Below, piece after piece: positions 1 through 12,500 of a stretch of DNA of 64,000 nucleotides. The DNA comes from Chytridium lagenaria (taxonomy: Eukaryota; Chytridiomycota; Chytridiomycetes; Chytridiales; Chytridiaceae). The notes below the pieces were generated by a model. The model did not search any database, was not told the origin of the DNA, and saw nothing but the letters and a program-made list of their open reading frames with translations. Position 1 is the first letter of the stretch, and the number at the start of each line of letters is the position of its first letter. Where the stretch lies: the NCBI GenBank assembly GCA_025449115.1, contig JAHLKC010000057.1:1-64000 (forward strand), in the 5' to 3' direction. Position numbers and translations under genes: made by a program.

Positions 1-655
1 GGTATCTCATGATGCCTAGGATATCCCTATGGACATCTGCCTGGGAAAAAGGATTAGTGTGGGTTCATTGAGCCTGATCACTCCTCTTCCCCCATTTGCA
101 ATCACATCAGTTTCTCTGCACCTCTTTATCATAATGGTTAGCACTTCTCCCCTTCCCCTTCTTCATCTACTCCTCTTTACTGCCTCCTCTTGGCTGCTGG
201 CAGCCAAGGGGCCTCTTGATCACTACTTGATTAAGAGGCTATTATGTGTAACACTCAGACCATGGTCTTTCTGAGGGTTGCACAGACTCTCATTAATTAA
301 TTCTATTATCTTTATTTACTTATTCTTTACCACTTTATTATTTTTTTATACACACAGAGCAGTGCCTCGACGACGCATTGTTTTTCTGTTGGTAGTTTGT
401 TTTAGCTCTGTGTGTGTTATTAACTCATTTCTCTTTCTTTTTCTTTTGTTTTTTATCACATATAGTACCCCATATCTCTCGACGACCACCAGGGGCTTAA
501 AGATTCAAAAGAACCAAAGTGACGGTGCACATGAATGCTGTGTCATAGCTGCCATGGAGTCCGTAGCAGGGAGCTCTTTGCAGAAATGCAGTCTCTCTGA
601 CAAAATCTTTCTTACTCTTATGTTTTTTTTATGCTTTATAATAACTTTGTAATAA
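1..655. repeat. Dispersed repeat A, copy 1
   Basis: This stretch closely resembles 3616-4440. Both copies open with GGTATCTCA.GATGCCTAGG, pass through a TCCCCTTCCCC-rich part and the phrase GTGTAACACTCAGACCATGG, and close with GGAGTCCGTAGCAG and TTGCAGAAATGCAGTCT. The short reading frames across it are not shared by the two copies, so it is treated as a non-coding dispersed repeat. It could be a decayed transposon end; no terminal repeats or known domain are visible, and copy 1 begins at the window edge. Confidence 0.75.
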
Positions 656-2420
656 ATTCGGAATTTAAATTCCATCTTTACTTAATTCGAGTTTTTCCTC
701 TTTACTTAATTCGAGATTTTAAATCTTTATGTAATAAATTCGGAATTTTAAATAGCTCTTGACTTAATTCGAGTTTTTATATGTCTATATTTAATTCGAG
801 TTTTTATATCTTTATGTAATAAATTCGGAATTTTAATTCCATCTTTACTAGGTTCGAGTTTTTCCTCTTTACTTAATTCGAGATTTTAAATCTTTATGTA
901 ATAAATTCGGAATTTTAAATAGCTCTTTACTTAATTCGAGTTTTTATATGTCTATATTTAATTCGAGTTTTTATATCTTTATGTAATAAATTCGGAATTT
1001 TAATTCCATCTTTACTAAGTTCGAGTTTTTCCTCTTTACTTAATTCGAGATTTTAAAACTTTATGTAATAAATTCGGAATTTTAAATAGCTCTTTACTTA
1101 ATTCGAGTTTTTATATGTCTATATTTAATTCGAGTTTTTATATCTTTATGTAATAAATTCGGAATTTTAATTCCATCTTTACTAAGTTCGAGTTTTTCCT
1201 CTTTACTTAATTCGAGATTTTAAATCTTTATGTAATAAATTCGGAATTTTAAATAGCTCTTTACTTAATTCGAGTTTTTATATGTCTATATTTAATTCGA
1301 GATTTTAAATCTTTATGTAATAAATTCGGAATTTTAAATAGCTCTTTACTTATTTCGAGTTTTTATATTTCTATATGTAATTCGAGTTTTTATATCTTTG
1401 GTTTATATCTTTATGTAATAAATTCAGAATATCAAATAGCATTTTATACTTAATTTTCGAGTTTTTATATAGCTATTTTATATCTTTAAATAATAAATTC
1501 GGAATTTTAAATAGCTCTTTACTTATTTCGAGTTTTTATATTTCTATATGTAATTCGAGTTTTTATATCTTTATTTTATATCTTTATGTAATAAATTCAG
1601 AATATCAAATAGCATTTTTATACTTAATTCGAGTTTTTATATAGCTATTTTATATCTTTAAATAATAAATTCGGAATTTTAAATAGCTCTTTACTAAATT
1701 CGAGTTTTTATATCTTTGTACTGAATTCGAGTTTTAGATCTTTATGTAATGAATTTGGAATTATAAATAGCTCTTTACTTAATTCGAGTATTTATATTTC
1801 TATATTTAATTCGAGTTTTTATATCTTTTTATTATAAAATCGGAATTTTAAATAGCTCTTCACTTTTTTCAAGTTTTTATATCTTTATACTTAATTCGAG
1901 TTTTTATATCTTTATAAATTCAGAATTATAAATTGCTCTTTACTTAATTCGAGGTTTTATCTGTCTATATTAAATTGAGTTTTTATATCTTTATGTAATA
2001 GAATCGGAATTTTAAATAACTCTTTACTAATTTCGAATTTTTATATCTTTAGACTGAATTTGATATTTAAATCTTTATGTAATAAATTCGAAATTATAAA
2101 TAGCTTTTTACTTAATAACAGTTTTTATATTTCTATACTTAAAGTCAGAATTTTAAATAGCTCTTTACTTATTTCGAGTTTTACTTAATTCGAGTTTCTA
2201 TATCTTTATTTTAAATCTTTATGTAATAAATTCAGATTATTTAATAGCATCTTTATACTTAATTCGAGTTTTTATATATTAATTTTATATCTTTACATAA
2301 AATTCGGAATTTGAAATAGCTCTTTACTAAAATTGATTTTTAATATCTTTATACTGAACTCGAGTTTTTAGATCTTTATGTAATGAATTCGTAATTATAA
2401 ATAGCTCTTTACTTAATTGT
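656..2420. repeat. AT-rich tandem array (~168 bp higher-order unit)
   Basis: The stretch is built from short phrases such as TTAATTCGAGTTTTTATATC and AATAAATTCGGAATTTTAAA. Between about 660 and 1320 these form a higher-order unit of about 168 bp, seen from the anchor CTTTACTA.GTTCGAG near 845, 1011 and 1180. From about 1320 to 2420 the order becomes irregular and the copies diverge. No gene is visible. It looks like satellite DNA. Confidence 0.85.
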
Positions 2421-3420
2421 GTGCGGCAGGTGATCTGGTGGCGCACCGCGCTATAATTCAATAATGACTTTATCACTGAATCATCTACTTTAAAGGATAC
2501 AGGTGTAATACTCAAAATAAAAACACTGCCAAAAGAAAGGAACGTCTAGTTTAAATGAAGTAAACGTCTAGTCCAAAAAAAATAAAATTTGGGAGACAAA
2601 GTTGGCCGGCCGGCCAATTTTGCTTCCACCACTCAGATATCCTAAGCTTCTAGTCACTATCGTGTTGATTACATTTCATTACAACAATTTCAATAAATGG
2701 GGTTATTCTATTACTTTAATTTGCAGGGCTGGTGATTGGGTCGCTCGTTGACTATAATTAAACAATTACTTTATAACTTAATCATTCACTTTTAAGGGTA
2801 CACGTGTAGTAGTCAAAAGAAAAGAACGTCAAGTCAAAAGAAAAGAATGTCTACTTAAGATAAATCAAAAAAATAAAAACTTTGGGAGACATACTTGGCC
2901 GGCCGGCCAATTTTGCTTCCACCACTCGGATATCGTTAGCTTAGGGTCACTATCTTGTTGATTACATTTCATTCACAAATTTTTTAATACATGGGGGTTA
3001 TTCTATTACTTTAATGTGCGCGGCTGATGATCAGGTCGCTTGTCAACTATAATTTAATAATTTCTTTATAACTTAATCATTCACATTTAAGGGTACACGT
3101 GTATTGGTCATAACAAAAACATGTCTAGTCAAAAGAAAATAACGTCTAGTAAAAATAATTAACGTCTAGTCCAAAAAAATAAATAAGGGTGGGAGACAAG
3201 TTGGCGGCCGGCCAATTTTTCTCCCATCACTTTAATATTGTTTGCTTCTAGTCACTATTGTTTAAATTACATTTCATTACAACATTTTGAATAAATGGAG
3301 TTTTTCTATTACTTTACTGTGCGCGGCTGGTGATCAGGTCGCTTGGACGCCTAAATGGCGCGCCGTGTTATTCAGCTTTCACGCATCTAAAGCATTTACA
3401 CGTATTGTCAAGGAAAAAGG
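2420..3420. repeat. ~300 bp tandem units with a GGCCGGCCGGCC palindrome, block 1
   Basis: Three full units and the start of a fourth each begin near a GTGCGGC..GTGAT phrase (about 2420, 2720, 3015, 3318). They continue through ACTTTATAA.TTAATCATTCA and several AACGTCTAGT sub-repeats, and reach GGGAGACA followed by the palindrome TTGGCCGGCCGGCCAA (2602, 2895; degenerate at 3201). Spacing of the palindromes is about 295-305 bp. The GC-only core stands out from the AT-rich surroundings. No coding potential is seen. Confidence 0.85.
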
Positions 3421-3615
3421 AAAAAAAAAATCTACTATATTATTACTTTCAATCCTTCGATCCGTTTCTACTAGAAATTTCGATCCAAATTTTTTTTTGG
3501 GGGCGTTCGAGAATCTCTGATGTTGTTTCGCAAGTGGGGGAGAGTGGGTTGTGATGGTGCCTCTGGGCTCTCACTATCTTTTGCAAGCTCTCACACCACT
3601 TGTACCCTTGTGTCC

Positions 3616-4440
3616 TGGGTATCTCACGATGCCTAGGATATCCCTAGGGACAACTGCCTGGGAAAAAGGATAGTGTTGGTTCGTTGAGCCTGAAACACTC
3701 CTCTTCCCCCACTGGCGATCACATCAGTCTCTCCTTGTTCCCGACTCTTTATTATAATGGTCAGCACTCCTCCCCTTCCCCTCCTCTTCTTTACTACCTC
3801 CTCTTTCGCCGCCTGCCGCCAGAGGGCCTCTTGATCAGTACCTGATCATGGGACTCTGATGGTATAGCGTGTGTAACACTCAGACCATGGTCCTTCTGAA
3901 TGTTGCACAGACTCTCCTTAATTACTCTTTCTCTTCTTGTTAACTTAGTCTCTAACCACTCTCTTTTTTTTTTTTTTTTATCTATCCCTCACAGTGTCTC
4001 GTCGACCACCAAGGGGCTTCTCGACTCATGGACTTGCAGTGATTGCGGTACGGCAGTGCCTCGACAGCCTCGACAGCTACCAAGAAACGATAAAGAATCA
4101 CCTTACTTGGCATTTGTTAGAACAACAGGGAGTTCAAAGGTACTTGCTCTCTTTACTTTGATCTTTTCTTTTGGCTTTTACTCTCGGTATTTTGTTTTTT
4201 ATTTTCGCATTGATTGTGTTATTAACTTTTTCTTTACTTTTCTTTTTGTTTGCCATCACGCGCAGTATCCCCCATTTTTCGCCGACCGCCATTCCAAACC
4301 ACAAAGAACCAAAGTGACGGTGGACGTGAATGCTGCAACAGAGCTGAAACGGAGTCCGTAGCAGAAAGCACCTTGCAGAAATGCAGTCTTCTGACAACAT
4401 CTATTTTCCTTTGACGTGTTTTTTGATGGGTTAACTTTAT
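3616..4440. repeat. Dispersed repeat A, copy 2
   Basis: This is the second copy of the repeat at 1-655, collinear with it at obvious but imperfect identity. It is longer because of internal insertions around 3960-4280. It lies between two blocks of the ~300 bp palindrome units, and the last unit of the first block breaks off near 3350. That suggests the copy inserted into, or was amplified together with, the satellite. Confidence 0.75.
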
Positions 4441-4499
4441 AATGATTTTGTAATATATTTACATCTTTAATAACATCCTTACTTTTTAAAAGTTTTTTC

Positions 4500-5455
4500 T
4501 TTTTATTGTGTTTGACTGGGGTCGCGGCACTAAATATATGTGAAGATCATTATCCAGTTCATGTTATAAAAGGCCAAAACGTCAAGTCAAAAAAAAAAAA
4601 AAAGGGTGGGAGACAAAGTTGGCCGGCCGGCCAATTTTGCTCTAACCACTTTGATATTGTTTGCTTCTTTGCTTCTAGTCACTATTGTGTCGATTCCATT
4701 ACAATATTTTGAATAAATGGGGTGTTTTTTAATTACAATAATGTGTGCGGTAGGTGATGGGGTGGTGGCGTCGACTATAATTAAATAATAACTTTATAAT
4801 GTAACCATTTACGTTTAAGGGTAAACGGGTAATGGTCAAAATAAAAGAACGTCTAGTCAAAATAAAATAACGTCGAGTAAAAAGATGTAAACGTCTACTC
4901 AAAAAAAAAAAAAAATAGGGGTGGGAGACAAAATTGGCCGGCCGGCCAATTTTGCTCTAATCACTTTGATATCGTTTGCTTCTTTCATTCTAATCACTAT
5001 CGTGTCGATATCATTAAAAATGGGGTGCTTTTCATTACAATAAAGTGCTTGGCAAGTGATCGGGTCCCGTGTCGACTATGATTTAATAATAACTTTATAA
5101 TGTAACCATTCACGTTTAGGGGTAAACGGGTAATAGTCCAAAATAAAAGAACGTCTAGTCAAAATAAAAGAATGTCTAGTAAAAAGATGTAAACGTCTAC
5201 TCAAAAAAAAAAAAAAAATAGGTGTGGGAGACAGAATTGGCCGGCCGGCCAATTTTGCTCTAATCACTTTCATATTGTTTGCTTCTTTGCTTCTAGTCAC
5301 TATCGTGTCGATTCCATTAATAAATGGGGTGTTTTTCATTACAATAATGTGTGCGGCAGGTGATGGGGTGGCGCGTCAACCATAATGAAACCATAACTTT
5401 ATAAGGTAATCATTCACTTTGAAGGGTATATGGGTAATGTTTTACTTTTTTATTA
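4500..5455. repeat. ~300 bp tandem units with a GGCCGGCCGGCC palindrome, block 2
   Basis: Three more copies of the unit in 2420-3420, with palindromes at about 4619-4634, 4934-4949 and 5237-5252 (spacing about 303-315 bp). Each unit again contains repeated AACGTCTAGTC phrases and a poly-A tract just before GGGAGACA. These copies resemble one another more than those of block 1, as expected for local amplification. Confidence 0.85.
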
Positions 5456-5471
5456 AAGATTACCACTTTGA

Positions 5472-7301
5472 TTAGATTTCAAAGTTCATGTTGTGATTAA
5501 TGATATCATCAACAAACGCGTAGGTTGCCATGGCATTGTAGGCTTGGGCGGATATCGATAAAGCCATTGTACATCTCTGGTTCCTTATGCCCTTCCCTTC
5601 CTCATTTCCCGCTGTTCGATCCCAGTCGTGTTTGCAAGTTCCATGAGCCTCATCAGTCCGCCATATCCAGAACAAGTTGTGCCGTAGTCGAAAGTATACC
5701 CCAAAATCGACAATGTAGAAAAACCATCTTTGGTGGTGTTTAGGGTCTCCTTTGGTCCTAGTCTCTTCAGAATACGTTGTTGCATATCCACCAGCATATA
5801 AAAGATTTACTGATGCGTTTTAACCCTGCCTTCTTGTGTCTTTTTTATTCCATGTTAACATCGACAACTTAGTTGATTGAAATATCTTTATAGCCTCATT
5901 CACCATAGCGTCTTTATCTACATGGCACTCGTTTTCAAGACCAATGGATGCAAATGCTGTGCTTAAATGAAGTGGATCTGTGTTTTCCAGCAACTCTTTA
6001 AGTTCTTGAATTATAAAAAGGAAAAACTATTGTAAGATGAATTATAAACAAATATAAAACTTGCTATTAGATCCCGATTCGTTTTTTGCCAGCTGTTTCT
6101 GATTATACAACCCTTCCTCGCCAATTTTTTTAAGGTAGCTATACAGAAATGGTGCACTTTGGGATAGTTTGATCAAGTGCTGGTTAACCAAAACGCAAAA
6201 GTGTCTCTTATTGCCCCAATCACATGTTCTGGCCCATCTACACTTTCTATAAGTTTGGTTAATGTCTCTCCTGTCACGGTGTTCAGAGGTTTACCGCTTA
6301 ATGGTTGGCAAGGAACACTTTTAGTCGCGTAGGTTGACACACCAGGATGCCCCTGGCCTTTTGACACCCATCCTTTAATACCCACTCCACCCATGTAGCT
6401 TTCTTCCGTGTGGACTGTTTGGCGGAGTACGTTTGACCATACTGCAGCCTGTGTCGCAATCAGGAAAAGTTGCTCAGCCAAATGAGCATCGAGTGCGGCG
6501 GTCGTGATCATTCCAATAATTCTTTGTGGATCACCCTCTTGAAATTGTTTTTCGATCAATGTCACGGTTTCATTGTCCCCAACATCAATAAAGGTCCACT
6601 CTTGACCTTCTATAGCAGCATACTCTTTTACAGTAAAATCAAAACAATTTAAAAAAAGAAAAGCGACAGCCTTTATGACTCACTCTTCATATTCAAAGGC
6701 CTCCGTCCAGTCATATTGTCCTCAAATGCTTTCACGTATAAATACTTTCCCATAAATTTATTGCGGAATCTGCCCAACTTGCGTTCAAGCTCTACTACTT
6801 TAACCCTGATATCAATTAGATCAAGTGTAAAGAATAAAAAAAACAAAAGACTAAACGCTAACCCTTTGTTTTATTCCATCTTTTCACCGTTAATATTAGG
6901 TGGTTTCTTTTTCCTCGATTCCCATAATTCTTTTATAATGGTTGGCCGCTCGGACAAAGGAGGATCGTTGATCAGTGGGGTACAAAGTTGATAATTTTGG
7001 GGCGGTTCATGGGGACGCTCCGATATGGCATTTCCAACTATTCTGAGGAACTTTCTTACATTGTTGTGGATTTCATCCTGTCACAGGAATGTCACCAATG
7101 ATAATAAACTAAAGGTTTCAGAGAGTTTGCAAAAGTTGTTGTTGTGTAAGATACATCAACGAAATTGCCCACGTTAGCGCTGATGTCGAGCAGTCCGGAT
7201 TTTATACCCCAAAAAATGACAACTAGCCTATTGCTCATCAGCATTTTCAGGCTGTCATTTGAGAGACCAAGTGAAGCATTGGCAACAACCCTTTCCAACA
7301 T
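5472..7301 (-). CDS. Unrecognised spliced gene, reading frame broken near the 3' end
   Basis: I do not recognise this protein. Coding frames chain across plausible GT-AG introns. An exon from 7301 ends at NVGNFVD and joins, over a 77-bp intron (GTATCT...GTGACAG), an exon reading DEIHNNVRKFLRIVG (about 7080-6890). Next comes a charged helical exon, VVELERKLGRFRNKF (about 6800-6685), then a longer exon at about 6625-6180 containing EGQEWTFIDVGDNE and HLAEQLFLIATQAAVW. Near 6200 the frame slips by one base and the phrase HLIKLSQSAPFLYSYLKK continues in another frame. Further coding-like stretches follow to 5472 in mixed frames. The consistent splicing argues for a real gene. The slips could be decay or assembly indels; its position beside satellite DNA would fit decay. 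No membrane segment, signal peptide or catalytic motif is evident. Confidence 0.5.
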
Positions 7302-7734
7302 GGTCTGACAACTCTAATAATAATTGAAACAAAAATTACAGGCAAACGTTAAATTTCAAGATTTATTGAACTCGCTCTCCATTCTTTTGTTGAATTGATG
7401 CCGTGCTTTCCTCCAACACCCTCTAATGCTGCCCTCCGACACCCTCTATACTGCCCTCAGACACCCCCCAAAGCGTTGCGGACCTTTTATTACCAGGAGG
7501 AATACGTGGGTCAAATATGTGATAACTGAGAGTACATACATTGAAGAGAGGCCACGTCAACCCTGTCTGTAGCTCAACGTCGTCGCCGTTATGAAATAAC
7601 TTGTAATAATTCTTGTAATTTCTATTTAAATAGATGTGATTGGCATTATAGGGTTAATCATACTTGGAGGGCTCATAGACTATGTTTTATTCAATAAATC
7701 ATCTTTCTTTATACAGGCTCTCTAATCTCATTCT

Positions 7735-7935
7735 CTGCAGATTTTCAGGTTCGGGTTAGATACCCTGTGGGTTCTCGGGTTCGGTGGTGGAATCTCATTC
7801 TCTACGGATTTTCAGGTTTGGGTTAGATACCTTGTGGGTTCTCGGGTACGGGTGGTGGAATCTCATTCTCTACGGATTTTCAGGTTTGGGTTTGCAGATT
7901 TTCAGGTTCGGGTTTGCAGATTTCAGATTCGGGTG
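7735..7935. repeat. ~70 bp minisatellite (CAGGTTTGGGTTAGATACC type)
   Basis: About three diverged tandem copies of a unit that includes GATTTTCAGGTTTGGGTTAG, TGTGGGTTCTCGGGT and GGTGGAATCTCATTCTCTA. The last copies shrink to GATTTTCAGGTTCGGGTTTG units. It is rich in GGGTT on this strand. Confidence 0.75.
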
Positions 7936-8824
7936 GTCTAATCTTACTATCTATGGATTTTCAGGGTTTGGCGGCAAAACAAGCCATATATAGAGTATAA
8001 ATTAAACAATGGAAATCAAAATAAATCTAACCAATCAGAATTCATTATTTTTCAAAGAAATTGGAAAAATAATAAATTTTTTCTCAATGTATGATTTCAC
8101 ATAAGCAGCCACACTTCCCCCTCTTTTTTGTTGATTTTCACTTTTCACTACAACAGCCAAAAGGATGCCACCCCATAATTGCCGTTGCTCCCAATCTGTT
8201 GCCGTCCCATCTCATGCTGTTGCCTAACACTTTCCCTCGACCCCTCCATCAACACTCTTTGTAGCAGACACAAGCACCCAACCATTGTTCCTTCCCCGTA
8301 TTCCACCCTATCTAACCTCTACCCTCTACTCATTGATATCCTAAAACACCTATGCACTCTCTGGATGGATCTTGATGGTGATAATCCATTGAGCCCAGGA
8401 CCACATGATGGATATGATGGGTTGATGAGGATCAGGAGGAGGTAATTAGGTATGATGAATGGATGTTGAGGATGCTAATGGCATCGCCTTATATTTTTCA
8501 ATGCGCTCAGTTTATTGCACCTTCTCTTATGTTCTTTCTCTATGTTCTTTTATACCATTCACTTATCACCCGTACCATCTATATCATTATCTTCCCCTCC
8601 CTCCCGTCCTTAACACTTTTCTTCCCTGATCCTTTAACTATTTATGCCTCTTTACTGTTTCCGCTGGACTTCTTCACACCCTTGCAGCATTTGGTGGGTA
8701 GTTTCCAACATTTCCTGTACTTCACACAAAAACTATCATGCTTTTTGAGGGGTTCAATTCCTCTCACTTGCTTTTTCTACACTTCACCCCAGCGCTTTAG
8801 GGTTAGTTGTCTGCTGTGGTCGCA

Positions 8825-9130
8825 TTTAATTGGTGATTTATTTATTAATTGATTTGGGACCGGTGGTCCAATTTAATTAGTGATTTTTTCATTAATTGAT
8901 TTGGGACCACTGGTCCCAATTTAATTAGTGATTTTTTTCATTAATTGATTGGGACCACTGGGTCCCAATTTAATTAGTGATTTTTTCATTAATTGATTTG
9001 GGACCATGGTCCCAATTTAATTAGTGATTTTTTTCATTAATTGATTTGGGACCACTGGTCCCAATTTAATTAGTGATTTTTTCATTAATTGATTTGGGAC
9101 CAGTGGTCCCATTTCAATTAGTCAACTTTC
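8825..9130. repeat. 48 bp tandem repeat carrying a GGGACCACTGGTCCC palindrome
   Basis: Six to seven near-identical units of about 48 bp: AATTTAATTAGTGATTTTTT, CATTAATTGATTT, then GGGACCACTGGTCCC. The GC-rich end of each unit is an inverted repeat (GGGACCA/TGGTCCC) and the rest is AT-rich. Units differ mainly in T-run length and in the palindrome centre (ACTGG, AT, ACTGGG, AGTGG, CGGTGG). Confidence 0.9.
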
Positions 9131-9577
9131 TATTAATTGTTTTAAGGCCAGCATTCCCATCCTACTCCTCGGCGGCACCCTACCTTACTCTCTCCCTTCC
9201 CATCACCAAAACTCCTTTACTGCTTTCATCTCCTACTCCCTTCCCGTCACCGTCTTCCTCTCTTCCCATCATGACGACTACTTCACCACTCTTACGAGAG
9301 CAGGAAGAGGTTTAAGCCCTCTACTGTTCAGTTCCTGTCGTCTGCGGCATGACCACCTTCTCAATCCTGTTTAAGTTATTGCTTCAGTAGGGGTTCGAAC
9401 CCCTATGCGGCATTATACCTCTATGAAAAAAGGTGTTGGCGTGATGTTAGTGACCAATAAAAGCATTTGTAGAGAAAGATAGTTTAATATATGAAGATGA
9501 TTATTTATGTTTAAATTGTTCACTCTATAGATAAATGGCATAACCCTCCAACCATAATGCCCGTATAACATATCCAA

Positions 9578-12500
9578 ATGGTCTATGACAAAGATACCTC
9601 CAAGGCCATTTGGGATACTCTCCTCTCAGTTCATCGCGTGAAGACAGTTGGTCAGGCCATGCATCTTCGCCGACAGCTCGGAGCTACGACCTACAAGGCT
9701 GGAACCGCCATGGAAGACCACGTCGCCACCATTTCTGGGATTATACACGAGTATAATCAGATATCCGCCGTACCCATTGGTGATGAAGAACATGTTGTGG
9801 CCCTCCTCCAGTCCTTACCTGAGAACGACCCAAGCTGGAACTCCCTTCGAACCTACCTCGAGAATGATCCACTCACGACCAACACTGGAATTGCTGATGT
9901 TGAACGTGTACGTCAACGTCTTCTCCAGCACGCTGGCAAGATCAAGCAGCGAGCTGCCTTGCAAGCCGCCCAAGCTCCTGCAGCCATGCAAGTCATGGTG
10001 AACCGCCGACCACCTGGAAACTTCAACAGCCGCCATCAAGGTCAGAACCGCAAGGCCAAGGTCCGTTGTTTCAACTGTAACAAGTTGGGGCATTACAAGC
10101 GAGACTGTTGGGCTAAAGGAGGCGGCAAAGAGGGAAAAGGACCAAAGAAGCAAGGAGGCATGGGAGGTCATGGAGGGGGATTTAACAAAGGAGGACGTCA
10201 AAACGGACACAACAACCAAAGGCGAGGAAGAGATGATGACGATAGTGGGGATGAAGCCCCTCAAGCTTACGTGATGCGACGCAACGAAGAAGACGACAAG
10301 ATCCACGTCGTCCGCTACAACGAAAACCTCAAGTGCGCTTTCAACGTCTCAATCCCACCAGTCAAGAACTCACCTTGGATCCTTGACTCTGGCGCCACCG
10401 ACCACTTCATTATTGACCGAGATCATTTCATTGACTTTGTCCATGAGGAGAGGACGGCCTCCCTCGCAGACAAGTCAAGGATTGTGATCATGGGAAGAGG
10501 AACAGTATGCATCACCCCTGAAGGCGATCAAGAGGAACGAAACCGCATCTTCCTGGAGAACTGCCTTTACGTTCCATCCATGGTCGATAACTTGATCTCA
10601 GCAAGTCGTCTTACCATGGATGGATGGACCATCACCCTCAAAGCGAACGAGGCCATCTGTTCCCACCAACAAGAAGGGATCCACATCAAGGCACCTGTCC
10701 ATCAGAAGCTCTACAGTCTCCCTGTGAAAGCTGTCACCAACCTGGACGGACACCTACCAATCGCACTGAGAGCTTTCGCCGAGGCTGTAGACCCCATCAC
10801 CCTCCATCGTCGACTTGGTCATCTTGGAGCAAGATCCCTTAACCGCCTTCTCTCGCAAAACATGGTTACTGGGGTCAACAGCCATGTACTAGCGAGAGAC
10901 AAGCTCAATTGCGAGACATGTGCCATGACCAACCTCGAAGCGACGACCGTTCCCCCCAAGGAATACCACCACAACCTCAAGCCGCTCCAAATGGTCCACG
11001 TCGATCTTTCTGGACCCATCCTGAAACCATCAACAAGCAGCGTTACATTCTCGTCATTGTGGACGTTGCTACGCGACTTTACGTAGTTTACCTCCTAAAT
11101 CACAAGAACGACGCATTTGACCGCATCAAGGACTGCATCAACCTGTTCGAAAGAATGACACATCACAGGTTCAGACGTTGTTCTCGGATGGTGGTGGGGA
11201 ATTCATCTCTACTGAATCTACAAACTATTTCAGAACGCAAGGGATCGAACACCAGACCACCGTTCCTTACACCCCTGAGATGAATGGAGTAGCTGAGAGA
11301 GTGTTGGTTTGATTGTTGGTAAAGCAAGAACAATGTTGCGAGAAGCACCTACAACCCTTACGCGCTACTGGGGTTACGCTATACAAACCGCCGCTTTCCT
11401 TCTAATCGATCACCCGCATCTGGACGACAACTTACCCCGCACGAGCTGATGACCAAGATCAAGCCAGACATATCAAGCCTTCGTATCTGGGGATCGCTTT
11501 GTTTGCTCACATTAACAAAGAAAACCGCAAGACCAAGTTCTCCGACCGATCCATCCGATGCCTCTTCCTTGGATATGTTGGCAGCAAGTCATCAGCCTAT
11601 GTCGTTGTCCCCGTGAACGAAAAGCTACAACCAACTGGACCCCCTTTCAATTCAACCTCAGTCATCTTCAGGGAAACACAGTTTGTTACAGCCCCCGTTC
11701 ACTTTAATTCCTCTCAATCCCACTCTATCCCTTACCTTAATGATAACTACTACCCCTCTGATCCACTATCCCCACCCCAAAACGATGATCTTGAAACCCA
11801 TCCCCAACCTGAAAATCTCTCCCAACACCCTCAAAAACCCTATCATTGACCCAAACTCGCGTGAAGACATGAAGAAACGCCTTCGGAGGACCTGGACGCA
11901 CCGTCGGATTCAAGGGAGTGGGAGGTGGAGAATGAAGAAGATTACGATGCTCCTCCTCGACTCCTCCTTCAACACCACCTAGAGATCCGTGGTCACCACA
12001 ATCAACTCCCTCGGACACCTTTGTCACGCCAAGAGGTTTCGGAAGCAGCACCCCAAGAACTTACGGGCACCAGACCATCTTTCAACAACCGCAAGACCTC
12101 CATCACCTTCACCATCCGCAGAACCAGGAACCACCCTTCGACGATCCAACCGACAAAAGTTCCAACCTCAAATCCTCTCATACGACAAGAACGACAAGCA
12201 GTTCAACCGATCCGCAAGCAACCCACGCGCCCTCAAAGCAAACCACCGATCCGCTGCCAACCCAGATGAACCGACTGTGCAAGAAGCCCTAGCCAGCGCC
12301 GACAAACGCAAGTGGATATCCGCAATGCAAGCCGAACTCACCAGCCTCAAACACCGTCAAACTTGGTCCCTCACAAAGCTACCACCCGGCCGCAAGAAGA
12401 TTGGATGCAAGTGGTTCTTAGGCTCAAACGCGACGCGGACGGTAAACCTACAAGTTACAAGGCCGACTTGTTGCCAGGGGTTCACTCAGATCCCAGGCAT

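Larger units (their letters stand above)
7310..9577. other. Intergenic spacer with two minisatellites
   Basis: Apart from the two tandem repeats listed separately, I see no supported gene here. Several open frames (for example 8463-8852) have low-complexity, hydrophobic composition without homology or splice support. A GGGGTTCGAACCCC element near 9393 resembles a tRNA T-arm, but no cloverleaf can be folded around it. Confidence 0.6.

Noticed and set aside
8463..8852. 129-residue hydrophobic open frame
   Set aside because: Composition is Phe/Leu/Ser-rich without domain, signal or splice context; typical of T-rich non-coding DNA.
8825..9130. CRISPR array
   Set aside because: Intervals between palindromes are the same sequence in every unit, so there are no unique spacers; the genome is eukaryotic.
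9385..9415. tRNA gene suggested by GGGGTTCGAACCCC
   Set aside because: A T-arm-like and B-box-like element is present, but no matching acceptor, D-arm or anticodon arm can be folded on either strand; the flanking TGCGGCA copies are direct, not inverted.
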